Shown here one piece after another: positions 23,259 through 60,569 of a DNA stretch of 64,000 nt. This stretch comes from Corallium rubrum (Eukaryota > Cnidaria > Anthozoa > Scleralcyonacea > Coralliidae). Location of the stretch: positions 26,829,067 to 26,893,066 of the forward strand of contig OZ035997.1 in NCBI GenBank assembly GCA_964035015.1, given 5' to 3'. The notes under the pieces were generated by a model. The model made no database searches. It saw nothing but the letters and a program-made list of their open reading frames with translations, and was not told the origin of the DNA. The position numbers and the translations under genes were made by a program. Within the stretch, counting starts at the first letter, position 1. Every line of letters starts with the position of its first letter.

Positions 23259-23328
23259 TTGTAAATGGTATAAAGGTATAATTTTGCGTAGGTATAAAGC
23301 TGAGACATTTTTGTAAATATTTATCACT

Positions 23329-23356
23329 CTGATGATGTCGCTGGTTAGTGACGAAA
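23329..23356 (+). ncRNA. Hammerhead-like motif, PLE copy B right (inverted) terminal region
   Basis: Plus strand: CTGATGA at 23329-23335, stem GTCGC/GTGAC with loop TGGTTA, GAAA at 23353-23356. Together with 22418-22445 the element is bounded by two oppositely oriented motifs. Confidence 0.5.
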
Positions 23357-23507
23357 CGTTAGTTCTTCATTAAAAAAATTTTTTTCATGCTTACTTACGA
23401 CTTTTGATTTTATTATGGCTTTGTTACGAATTATTTGCTGGGCAATAATTTTTATAACAAGATTACGATTCCCGCCTGGTACCTCGATTGCTACAATATA
23501 CATACCT

Positions 23508-24411
23508 ATGTTGGCCAAAATGCTTATGGAGCCAGTTCCCTTCCCCTGTGACCATGAAACTTTCAAGTAAGATTAGTAAAATTCTCGCAATTTATTTTGC
23601 GCTGTTGGTTACCTTATGCAGATCGTTGTCATGGCAACAATGAGTCCAAAAGATGACAGTTTTTTCGTATTTTTCATCTTTTTTCTGTCATAGTCGAGTT
23701 TTCATTGATGAAATTTCATCAATCTTTGTAGTCTTATCGGAATTGCTTCGAGAAACGTTTTCAACCCAACAGTACATTTATTTTGCTCTAATAGAGCAAA
23801 ATAAATGTACTGTAAGGTTCTAATCTTCACTTGGTTTCGTCAATATCACCAAACTTAAACACAATTTGTAGGATAGAATTTTCAGTGCAAAAATTCGCCA
23901 AAGGAAGCGCAAGAAATGCGTTCATTTTTAGGCTTTTTTAAGCGTTCTGACGTCGTAAAATTTCCCCATTATCAGTGATTTCCCCTCCAAATTAGCAACC
24001 AGTTTGCATGTGGTGCCACGGTTATAAAAATCTAGGGAGCTGCCTTCAAAATCACAAGTTACAGTTGCACTAACTCGATGTACAATATTTTAGCTTTTGT
24101 ATTATAAAAATATCTCTTGAGTTTGTATCACGTTTCTAAATAAATAAATAAATATAGTTTCCACAAAATTGGCTTAGTAAATGTAATGTAGTTGCAGTAG
24201 CAACTCAAGCATAAAATAATTCCAACATGCTGTGTCATATTTCTTGTTTCAAACATAAAAACCCAGCTTTTTAACTAACCATTTACTTACATGCCCAGTT
24301 GCCTTCAGGCGTTAAATGTGTTAATTCAGCCCTCTCTTTACATGTACACAATCATCCTCATAGCTAAGTCTGGTTTGGTCTTCAATTCAACTCAACAAAA
24401 AGTCACAACCA
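23508..24411. other. Non-coding interval downstream of AKAP17A
   Basis: It contains a perfect 45-nt hairpin (23769-23813) and a short AATA-rich stretch near 24138. It probably includes the AKAP17A 3' UTR at its right end. No gene seen. Confidence 0.5.
23769..23813. repeat. Perfect 21-bp-arm hairpin
   Basis: ACAGTACATTTATTTTGCTCT, then AAT, then the exact reverse complement. It has no mismatch. It may be a minimal MITE. A 3-nt loop is short for a microRNA precursor. Confidence 0.85.
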
Positions 24412-25857
24412 TTAATTATTTGTTTTGACAACTGACAACATTTTAGTTTTTCCTTGTATTTGTTTACGAAGTATTTCTCTTTCTAATTCAGCTTTTCTTT
24501 CTCTCATCATCTGTAGATTTTTAAGAAGTTTATCTCTTAACTGCTTCTCATCTTCTTCCATTTGCTTCTTTTTATTTCTTTCATCTTCTTCTTTTCTTTG
24601 TAATTCTTTTTCCAACTTTACTTTCTTCTTCTTAATTTGCTCCAAGATTGCAAGTTCCTCGTCACACTTTCTTTTTCTCTGCTGCTCCTCAGCAACAGAA
24701 CTTGCAATTCTTTGTACAAGCTCAGCAAAAAGATTTCTTGCTTCTGTCTCGCGCATACCTTCAACTCTCTTTCTTTCCATGAACAGCTCTTTCTCTTTTG
24801 CTTTCCTTTCTCTTTCCAATCTTTTCTTTTCTTCGTGTTTTTGCCTTCTCCTTTCTTCTCTAGCTTTTCTCCTTTCATCTCTTTTTCTTTGGTTTTCTTG
24901 AGCTTGTCTCAATAATTCTGCCTCGTGTTCTTCAGTCTTCTTCCTCTCCATTTGCTTTATTCTTTCCTCTTCTTCCTTTTCTCTTGTTTTTCGTTGTTCC
25001 TCTAACCTGTCATTTTCTATCAAAAGCCTTCGTTCTGCATTTCTCTTCATAATATTAGTCTCACTAAGGTGACTTGTTTTATCAAAGTCAAACTGAATAG
25101 TGGCAGTAGCTGCACTATTGACATCTGAAAATAACAGCAACTTCATCCCTTTTAGACCATTCATAGCATTGACAAATCCTTGATAGTCTTCATACTGGAT
25201 GTAGACTTCAAAATGGAGATCAGATCCAAAACAGAATGTTTGAAAATTAGGTTGATGTTTTCTTGTAATCCGTGCCCTGTAAGGATCCAAACTTGGAACA
25301 TCCACACAACGTATTTTACCATAACGTTCAAAAACAGAAACAATAACCTCCTTGCTGGGTTTGTTACTCGATTCCTCATCACTAAACCATTTGGATGGCA
25401 AGCCCTTTAAATGAATTGTGTCGGGCCTTTCTCCTGGTTTCCATTCGTTTAAGTTTTTAGCATCACGAAAAAAGGCTTCCCAATCGTGCTTAACTGGATA
25501 TTTAAGCTTAGATTCAAATGCACGTACTTTCAAAGGTTCAGCTAATCCACTGAGTTTTATCATGTTACCTTCCAGCTTGGTGATTATTCTGGTTAACAGC
25601 GATTTAGTATCGACCTCGGCTTCAAACCGGATTTTTTCCAATGAAGATTCAACAACTCTTAAAATAGTGAACTGAGCTGGAGCTACCATTGACTTGACTT
25701 TTTCCATCACTTCCCAATTTGAAATCGTGACTCCGACTTCTCTTATTTCTGGTAGGCCTACCACAATGGTTAGCTTGGTAACTGGCTTTAAATAGAGACC
25801 TTTGGCAGGACATAATTCAACTGCTTCGCTGGTATCATTGCAAACTTGAGCGGCCAT
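24412..25857 (-). CDS. AKAP17A: A-kinase anchor protein 17A (XE7-like), intronless
   Basis: A 481-residue nuclear protein that in vertebrates tethers protein kinase A to splicing-factor compartments and affects alternative splicing. Identity is clear from the N-terminus (DTSEAVELCPAKGLYLKP, TISNWEVMEKVK), IKLSGL, HDWEAFFRDAKNLNE and GERPDTIHLKGLPSKWF, all family hallmarks. An RRM-like fold spans about 146-262. From about 265 the chain is a long charged helix rich in E, K and R. Within it ARNLFAELVQRIASSVAEEQ (373-392) is an amphipathic segment suited to bind PKA regulatory subunits. I chose Met at 25857 because it aligns with the family start. The frame is open 66 codons further upstream, without similarity. 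It lacks the long C-terminal extension of human AKAP17A. No introns interrupt it, unlike the vertebrate gene. It starts about 130 bp from a divergent neighbour. Confidence 0.95.
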   Translation of the reverse strand: MAAQVCNDTSEAVELCPAKGLYLKPVTKLTIVVGLPEIREVGVTISNWEVMEKVKSMVAPAQFTILRVVESSLEKIRFEAEVDTKSLLTRIITKLEGNMIKLSGLAEPLKVRAFESKLKYPVKHDWEAFFRDAKNLNEWKPGERPDTIHLKGLPSKWFSDEESSNKPSKEVIVSVFERYGKIRCVDVPSLDPYRARITRKHQPNFQTFCFGSDLHFEVYIQYEDYQGFVNAMNGLKGMKLLLFSDVNSAATATIQFDFDKTSHLSETNIMKRNAERRLLIENDRLEEQRKTREKEEEERIKQMERKKTEEHEAELLRQAQENQRKRDERRKAREERRRQKHEEKKRLERERKAKEKELFMERKRVEGMRETEARNLFAELVQRIASSVAEEQQRKRKCDEELAILEQIKKKKVKLEKELQRKEEDERNKKKQMEEDEKQLRDKLLKNLQMMRERKAELEREILRKQIQGKTKMLSVVKTNN

Positions 25858-25987
25858 ATTGGATGTGCGTGATACACGCGTGGGTAGGGAAATGTTACAC
25901 GCGTGTTGATGGTTGATCGTGTTCGATTGCTCGTGGTCTTCCTGCAACGAAAGTCTACACATTTTCCAAAACAGAACCTTCTTGAAA
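25858..25987. promoter_or_regulatory. Shared bidirectional promoter interval
   Basis: The 130 bp between the two divergent start codons must hold at least part of both promoters. It contains two identical ACACGCGTG sites (25874-25882 and 25897-25905), 23 bp apart. ACGCGT is the core of known cell-cycle (MCB) boxes in fungi; its meaning here is unknown. No TATA box is evident. Confidence 0.55.
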
Positions 25988-27538
25988 ATGACAGAAAATA
26001 TTACTGACGTCTCACCGTCGGTTAAGTTTAGAAATGGAATTCCTAGAATAAGCATGGTGGTTACAGATCGACCTCAAAATCCAGTAATGAACGGTAAAAA
26101 TCGTTGGAAATTCCCATCATCGAAGGATTGTTGTGTGAAAATTGGTATCGTTTCTGATACAGACAATGTGGGGCTTGGAGAAAAACTTCGTGTTTCCTAT
26201 GATCAACAAGACCGCATCCGAGAAAAGACCAGCAAAACTAATGGCGTGAAGTTTTTACTAGAAGTAAGCTGTATTACTCGACATGCGATTAATAATGAAG
26301 ACACCATTCTTGATATTCCACTGCACTTGGTCTGTTTGCAACAACCACTGAATTCATGGCGTTTCAAAAGACTAAATATAAACAACTACGGATTTTGGTT
26401 TCGTTTTTTTGGAAAGTCTTGTAGATTCCATGTAAAGATATGTTTAAAAATGCATCAAGGGAAGCCAGGATCATTATCTGCTCAAGACAAAGTTATCAAT
26501 ACTGTTGAACTGGATATAATCAATCATGAGATTATTCCAATAAATAATTTCACCAAGCCAATTAAAAAATTATCACGCAAAGTATCATTGTACTCTGAAA
26601 AAGGTTATTTGGCCATCATGGAGGAATTGCAGACTTTGCAAGAAAAGTGTCTTTGGGAGAAATGCAGATCTGTTGGAGATAAATTACTATGTGGACTTGA
26701 CACTAATAAATCTGATTATAAAGTTTGTATACTTTTGGAACAAAGTAAGGTGGCCTGTCAACAAGAAAAGTTGATGGAAGCAAAATCTTTGGTGAAAGCT
26801 GCTCTTGAAATGATTCCTACTAAGAGCAAAAATAAAATGTTGCTTACTGCTCGTGCATACACATATCTATCTTTAGCTCATCAGTATGACATGGCATTTG
26901 GAAGTGCTGAGGAGTGTTTAAGAATTGCTAAAACAAAGCTGTCTGAATTCATGCCTTGTGAAGATACTGGTGATTTCTACTACCACGAGGGCAAAGTTCT
27001 GCTTGGTTTTGTATTTAGATTACCAGTATCTGTTGTCCATAATGGGCTCATTCAGGAAGCTAAGGAGAAGATGGAAATGGCAATAAGTCACTTTCGAGAA
27101 TCTTATAATTGGAGAGTTGTAGAGATTATGAACAAGATATATAGTGCACAGATGTACACTGCCATGTTACTTCTTTTTGCTAACAGGGGTGATAACAGTG
27201 CTCTTATTGCAGATCAAATGATTTCAAGCATGGGTGAAATTTATGATACACTCAGCCATGAAGCAAAGTGCAAATTCAATCTTGCTCAAGCACTTTTGAT
27301 GGAGCAAAAGGGTGATATTAAATCAGCAGTAACAAGTGCTAAAGTTGCTTTAGATTTATCCAATTTATCTGGTTTGTATTTAGAAAAGCGATGGATTGAA
27401 AACTTGTTAAGAAGATTACAAAAATCAGAAAATGAAGAATATTGCACACAACATAATGATATTGTATATACATGTACAGATATTACTTTAGATTCTCAGA
27501 GTGTCTATGAGGCAGATGGTAGTGAAGATAATACTTGA
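25988..27538 (+). CDS. Uncharacterised protein with N-terminal beta-rich region and TPR-like helical repeats, intronless
   Basis: I do not recognise this 516-residue protein. Residues 1-185 look beta-rich, with alternating hydrophobic strands (VKFLLEVSCITRH, DIPLHLVCLQQP, GFWFRFFG, CRFHVKICLKMH). From about 205 to 480 it is a chain of paired amphipathic helices with alanine/glycine spacing typical of TPR or SEL1-like solenoids (ARAYTYLSLAHQYDMAFGSA, CKFNLAQALLMEQKGDIKSA, VTSAKVALDLSNLSGLYLEK). The tail is acidic. No signal peptide or membrane segment is seen. A start at 25913 is possible but would reach into the shared promoter interval; Met at 25988 is preferred. The intact ORF of this length and the divergent pairing with AKAP17A argue for a real gene. 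A role in protein scaffolding is inference only. Confidence 0.82.
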   Translation: MTENITDVSPSVKFRNGIPRISMVVTDRPQNPVMNGKNRWKFPSSKDCCVKIGIVSDTDNVGLGEKLRVSYDQQDRIREKTSKTNGVKFLLEVSCITRHAINNEDTILDIPLHLVCLQQPLNSWRFKRLNINNYGFWFRFFGKSCRFHVKICLKMHQGKPGSLSAQDKVINTVELDIINHEIIPINNFTKPIKKLSRKVSLYSEKGYLAIMEELQTLQEKCLWEKCRSVGDKLLCGLDTNKSDYKVCILLEQSKVACQQEKLMEAKSLVKAALEMIPTKSKNKMLLTARAYTYLSLAHQYDMAFGSAEECLRIAKTKLSEFMPCEDTGDFYYHEGKVLLGFVFRLPVSVVHNGLIQEAKEKMEMAISHFRESYNWRVVEIMNKIYSAQMYTAMLLLFANRGDNSALIADQMISSMGEIYDTLSHEAKCKFNLAQALLMEQKGDIKSAVTSAKVALDLSNLSGLYLEKRWIENLLRRLQKSENEEYCTQHNDIVYTCTDITLDSQSVYEADGSEDNT

Positions 27539-28480
27539 ATTACAGCAGGTTCACTACATTAAGTAATTCTTTCAGAACTCAAGTTAACATTTGGCCATTC
27601 CAGAGTGCTGAATAGTTGAACATTCAATCAGTTTATTAATTACTGAAATATGTATTTAAAAATACTTGTTTCTTGAAAATAGAATGTCTGTTATACAAAG
27701 AGCAAAATATCGAATGTTTTTATAATATTAAAGACAGACAAGAAATATATAAATTACAACAAACAATATGTTAAATTAGATAGGATTCTGGTTTTCCAAA
27801 ATAATCATTATTATGGTTAGAAGTTCCTGAGCAGTCAGGTAATATTGCTGTCATTAAGGTTTGTACAAGGTTTAGTGGTTTAGAGCAGTTGATGTAAATA
27901 TCCAACAATTTGTGTAGAATCTACTCAAGAATAGGAAACAAGAGTTTGGATTTTAGTAAAATTTATCCATAACAACATGTTCACACTGGTTCAAGAATTG
28001 TGTGTTCATAGCTTGTTTTCAACTGAATTTAGCAAAAACGGCTCTTAAGGATTGAGTTGCTGTCATCATTTGTATATTTTCACTCGCTTGTAACTACAGG
28101 GGGTAGTAAGAACTACAGTGAGGAGGGAGAGAGCCAATGAGCCCACAGACATCTGTGAAGGAGGTATTGATGAGAGTATAGTGATTACACTAGTAAAAAG
28201 CCTTGGATTAGTTACTTAGTTACTGAGTTACTATTCTAAAACTTGTAGTACCGTAAATATATTCGTGTATATAAGCTGCACTTTTATCTGTTCTTCTGTG
28301 AAAAAGAATGAGTGCAACATATAAACAGCTAGGGATAGGGAAAAACGAGTTAGTTTGCATATTGACGTATACCAGTACTTTCTGTGACCAAAAGTACACA
28401 TGTGTGCACGTCGAAATAATTGTATGCGCTGCCATGACAAAGAAATATATGCATACCTTTCTTTCCTATTTGCTACACAT
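27539..28480. other. 3' flank of the TPR-like gene, non-coding
   Basis: AT-rich sequence with no recognisable coding segment or element boundary. The poly(A) site of the TPR-like gene presumably lies here. Confidence 0.4.
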
Positions 28481-28484
28481 CTGT

Positions 28485-29965
28485 GATGAGACTTTACGAG
28501 ACCTTACGTTACGTTGTGAGACCGTACATTACATATCATGTATACATAACTATATGTTGTGAGATCTTGTGTTACGCGGTGAGATTATACGTGTTCTGAG
28601 ATCTTATCATGTGAGATTACCTTACATTGTGAGACGTTACGTTGTGAGTCCGTACTAAGTACTTATTAACCGAGCGCGAGGTCCGTACGGGAAAATATTT
28701 TGCTTGAGATCTTTTGAGTACAGACCGAGCCCGAAGGGCGAGGTCTGTACTCAAAAGATCGAAAGCAAAATATTTTCCCGTACGGACCGAGCTTGTGAGG
28801 TTAATAAGGAATTTATTATATGTCTCCACAACAACGAGAAATAATTTAGAGAAAACATTATCGTCTACAGTACGTCTTCCTGCACGTCAGCGCAAGCGGA
28901 GGTTGAGCGTTTTAAAATGGCTTGCTTTTTTTCTCTAATGTACTCTGTCTCCGTAGCATTTAATATATCATCTTCGTCTGTTAGTTCGTCCGGATAATAG
29001 AATTGGCCGTCTATTTTTCGCTATTTCGCTTAATTTTGCTCACAAATTGTTTCGCTGTAGTTTGTTGTTTTTGTGCGGGGCCGTACACCGAGTCCGTACG
29101 GTAAAGTACGGACTCGCACGTTAGCCAATCAGCGTTCAATACGCCAGTTCGGACTCGCAAGACATATAATAAATTACATTACATTACATTACATTACATA
29201 TCATATGTATACATAACTATATGTTGTGAGATCTTATGTTACGTGCTGAGATTATACGTGTTCTGAGATCTTATCTTGTATTGTGAGACATTACGTTGTG
29301 AGACCTAAAATACGTTGTGAGACCTTTACGTTACGTTGTGAGACCTTACGTTACGTTGTGAGACCATACTGTACGTTACGTTGTGAGACCTTACGTTATA
29401 TTGTGAGACGTCACGTTACGTTGTGAGACCTTATACGTTATATTGTGAGACGTCACGTTACATTGTGAGACATTACGTTATATTGTGAGACGTCACGTTA
29501 CATTGTGAGACATTACGTTATATTGTGAGACGTCACGTTACGTTGTGAGACCTTACGTTATATTGTGAGACGTCACGTTACATTGTGAGACATTACGTTG
29601 TGAGACCTAACGTTACGTTGTGAGTCCGTACATTACATTACATTACATATCATATGTATACTTACGTTGTGAGACCTAACGTTACGTTGTGAGACCTTAC
29701 GTTACGTTGTGAGACCTTACGTTACGTTGTGAGACCATACTGTACGTTACGTTGTGAGACCTAACGTTACGTTGTGAGACCTTACGTTATATTGTGAGAC
29801 GTCACGTTACATTGTGAGACGTTACGTTAAGTTGTGAGACGTTACGTTAAGTTGTGAGACCTTACGTTATATTGTGATACGTCACGTTACATTGTGAGAC
29901 GTTACTTTACGAGACGTTACGTTACGTTACATTGTGAGATGTTACGTTACATGTGAGATCTTCAG
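28485..29965. repeat. GTGAGACC tandem array (about 20-bp unit), split by palindromic elements
   Basis: The units are variants of TTACGTTACGTTGTGAGACC and TTATATTGTGAGACGTCACG, dense from 29225 to 29965, with a shorter block at 28485-28660. A longer segment containing CATATCATGTATACATAACT occurs in both blocks (about 28533 and 29197), and a shortened form again near 29646. The intervening 28665-29175 is foreign palindromic DNA. Confidence 0.9.
28665..28805. mobile_element. Palindromic foldback element within the GTGAGACC array
   Basis: ATTAACCGAGC.. and ..GAGGTTAAT are the ends of an almost perfect palindrome with arms of about 65 bp containing GTCCGTACGGGAAAATATTT. Adjacent sequence (28808-29176) has its own mirrored ends (AATTTATTATATGTCT / AGACATATAATAAATT) and shares the GTCCGTACGG motif, so the two may be parts of one larger element. 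Confidence 0.78.
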
Positions 29966-30109
29966 ACCTTGTGTAACGTTGTGAAAACATATTATGATTT
30001 ATATTTACATTAGGGCGGTAAGATTTTTTATAAACTCTTTTTTAAAATTAATCCAGAAAAAAAGGGTACGACTTTACAGAACCTGTTAGTATCAAGTGCC
30101 TATGAAACG

Positions 30110-30430
30110 AAAATTAGAGTAACATCTTTTGCAGTTTTTCGTTTCCTTGCTTCGTTCTTGAGATATTTCAGTTTGTTTGATATGCAAATTAAACATTTTG
30201 ACGTCACACGTGCATAATGAGTTATCGAAATAAGTTATATCTTTGATATTGTAAAATATAATCACTTCAAGTGTTCTGGGCGAAACACACCCTCATGCTT
30301 CCTTCGATAATAGCAAAAATATATAACTATTTTCGATAACTCATTATGTACATGTGACGTCAAAATGTTTAATTTGTATATGAAACAAACTGAAATATCT
30401 CAAAAAAATTTTAAGCCTTCTTTCGTTTCA
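30110..30430. mobile_element. MITE with TGACGTCA-containing inverted ends
   Basis: Left arm (GATATGCAAATTAAACATTT, TGACGTCACACGTGCATAAT, GAGTTATCGA) and right arm (TCGATAACTCATTATGTACA, TGTGACGTCAAAATGTTTAA) mirror each other over about 80 bp. It is the same family as 14390-15235. It directly abuts the TTAA-type element that follows. Confidence 0.78.
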
Positions 30431-30435
30431 TTTAA

Positions 30436-30961
30436 GGTGGCTCCATACAGTTTCTTGAAAAATGGAAAATACAAGTTTAAGAGTCCAAACCACGTGAATA
30501 AACAATTCGGGAAAAGAATAAAACTGAATGTTATGATAGTTAAACAGTCTGACAATCAAAAACTGTTACCAAATAAATAGTAATCAATAGGCCGATTTTA
30601 AAAAAATTCTGTAGAAGGTATATATTTTTTTTCCGAAAAAGTCATGTTTGTTAATTTTAAAAAAATTTGGATTTACAGGATTTTTTTTTGAATCGGCCTA
30701 TTGATTATATTCATACTTCAAGAAAAGTTTTAATGGAAACCAATGGGGGGTCACCAAAGTTTTTTTCGAATTTAATTAATTTGAAACGTCATTGTTGCCA
30801 TAGCAACAACTGTTGCTATTTATTTGGTAACAGTTTTTGATTGTCAGAATGTTTAACTATGGATAACATTTAGTTTTATTCTTTTTCCGAATTGTTTATG
30901 CACGTGTTTTGGACTCTCAAACTTGTATTTTCCATTTTTCTAGAAACTGTATGGAGCTACC
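30436..30961. mobile_element. MITE with TTAA duplication and long inverted arms
   Basis: Arms of about 150 bp start GGTGGCTCCATACAGTTTCT and end AGAAACTGTATGGAGCTACC, flanked by TTAA at 30432-30435 and 30962-30965. A second palindrome (AATCAATAGGCCGATT / AATCGGCCTATTGATT) lies in the centre. A piggyBac-type origin is suggested by TTAA. Confidence 0.88.
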
Positions 30962-30965
30962 TTAA

Positions 30966-32320
30966 GTGCCTGTCAACCCAAATAAGATGTCACTGATATC
31001 GATTCTATGTAAAATGAATAGTTGAATGTCAAAATACTTTTTGATTTTAATTTTTTTTATTGTGATATTGACGTTTGTATTTTCAAAATGGTAATGAGGA
31101 AGACGTAAACACAGGCATTTGTATTTCTTTCTCTCCTTTCCTGGGGCCCGAGGAGAAAATATCTTATATTTTTCCAATACAGTATTGGAAAAATATTGGA
31201 TAACATAAATTGTTTAACCCCACCATTTTTAAAACAAAAAATGCTTTAACCCCACCACTGTAAGAGAGAAAAAATGTTTCACCCCACCCCTACATCTATT
31301 TTATTATACAAAGTCACATGTTAACCCTTTCACTGCCATTCCTTCAACCTTTGAGAAATAGGTCTCCACAAATAAAATCTCGCTGCTTGCTGAGAGTCTT
31401 GTATCCAGGTATTGTTATAAAATGATTAAAATCCATAATTTGTTTATTAAGACTTTGACTGTCATGAAGATCTTATCTTGATGAATTAAGTCATCTGGTT
31501 TAAGCCAGAGTAAATTACTATATGTAAAGGGTGCCAAATACCAAGTGATCAAAGAAACTGAGTCGGTAGCACTGGATATTTAGCATGTCATGCATCAACT
31601 TGAGAACAGGTTTGACAAGAGTGCTATTGACAGTGGTGAAAAGAACTAAAGGAAAGCCAGAAGAAAAATCGAGCAGAGGTTTAAGAACAAAAAAAGAAAG
31701 CACTAAGCAACAATGTTGCTAGTATTACTTCATCTTAACAATTCTAACAGGTTTGACATCTTTATCGCCACAAGCCATTTTTAGAATCATCTTAAGATAT
31801 TTTCATCTTCCCCAAAAAGCAACAGTTACCCCAAACCATCAGTTCCTGTGGCTGAATTAAATTTATTATTTACATTGAAGTTTTAATTCTATTGCAATTA
31901 TTCTGTTAGAATCTGACGAGTCAATAAAGTGTCGCTACACAAGAATAATTGTTCTAACATATATAAACATATAAACAACAAATATTTTACAACCAAGTTG
32001 AAACAGTGCGAATGAAAACCCTTATATACGCTGTTAATAAATAGTTTTTCTATTCACAAAATTAGTCCAAGTTTATTTTAAAACTAATATTCATAGTTCG
32101 CTTATACTATAGTTTGTACGTGCACTATGCGTCAGCAAAATTAATAACGTTGAACATCCATCTACGCAAAATGTGTTTTGGCACTCAAACTCTTTTTAGA
32201 CTGAGGATACAACTCTTGACTATGTTGTACATTTTGATTAATGTCCTCACTGCTTTCTTTGTTTTTGGATTTCCTAAAAGGGGAAAAAGAATCTTGGTAC
32301 AGCAAAATCTTTCACAATCT
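30966..32320. other. Non-coding interval
   Basis: AT-rich. It holds fragments of a dispersed repeat with TTAACCCTTTCACTGCCATT (31321) and TCTGGTTTAAGCCAGAGTAA (31495), also seen in other forms near 12312, 18563 and 35935. No gene supported. Confidence 0.45.
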
Positions 32321-32327
32321 TCCCAGC

Positions 32328-32648
32328 CACCAAGGGGGTACTCTGACAATTTTTTTGGGGGTGTGTGCCGCAGTGACTTCAAAATCCTGACCTTATCCCA
32401 GACCTACAAAGGTGATTTTCCATACCCTATCGAAGACCTAAGCTGAAAAATCAATACCCGGTACGGATCGGCGGCAGCGTGATCGGCATCCATACCACCA
32501 TCTCAGACCAAAATCCCCCCCCCCCCTTTCCAGACCAAAATAGACCATTTGTATACCCTATCCCAGACCCCAGAGTTCGAAAACCATACCCTATAGGGCA
32601 GCACATACCCGTATCCCTTTTTTCGAGAGTATCCCCTCCCGGGCCCAG
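32328..32648. mobile_element. GGGGGTACTCTGAC repeat element next to the KIF3A 3' end
   Basis: The left end AAGGGGGTACTCTGACAATT and right end CGAGAGTATCCCCTCCCGGG are imperfect mirrors. Inside are recurrent CAGACC..ATACCCTATC motifs and a C tract at 32516-32526. It lies within 100 bp of the last KIF3A coding exon. Confidence 0.6.
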
Positions 32649-32737
32649 TAATAACTTCATGCACCTGCCACAAATAAATCATAGAACACAGACACTATTA
32701 CTCTCATTATTCAATAGTCAGCTAAACGATTTATTTT

Positions 32738-60569
<27,832 letters not shown>

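Larger units (their letters stand above)
22315..23495 (-). mobile_element. Penelope-like element copy B, 5'-truncated, with inverted terminal copy
   Basis: Flanked by a 12-bp duplication ATATACATACCT (22303-22314 and 23496-23507). On the minus strand it holds the C-terminal RT and GIY-YIG region (about 23258 to 22619), then the terminal region (22315-22480). At about 23258 the RT is abruptly joined to the same terminal region in reverse orientation (23268-23495), ending CCCGCCTGGTACCTCGATTG. It is nearly identical to copy A over shared sequence. A truncated body with an inverted terminal repeat is a known arrangement for this order. Confidence 0.92.

Noticed and set aside
24425-24901. Plus-strand serine/phenylalanine-rich frame
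   Set aside because: Antisense shadow of the E/K-rich AKAP17A coiled region.
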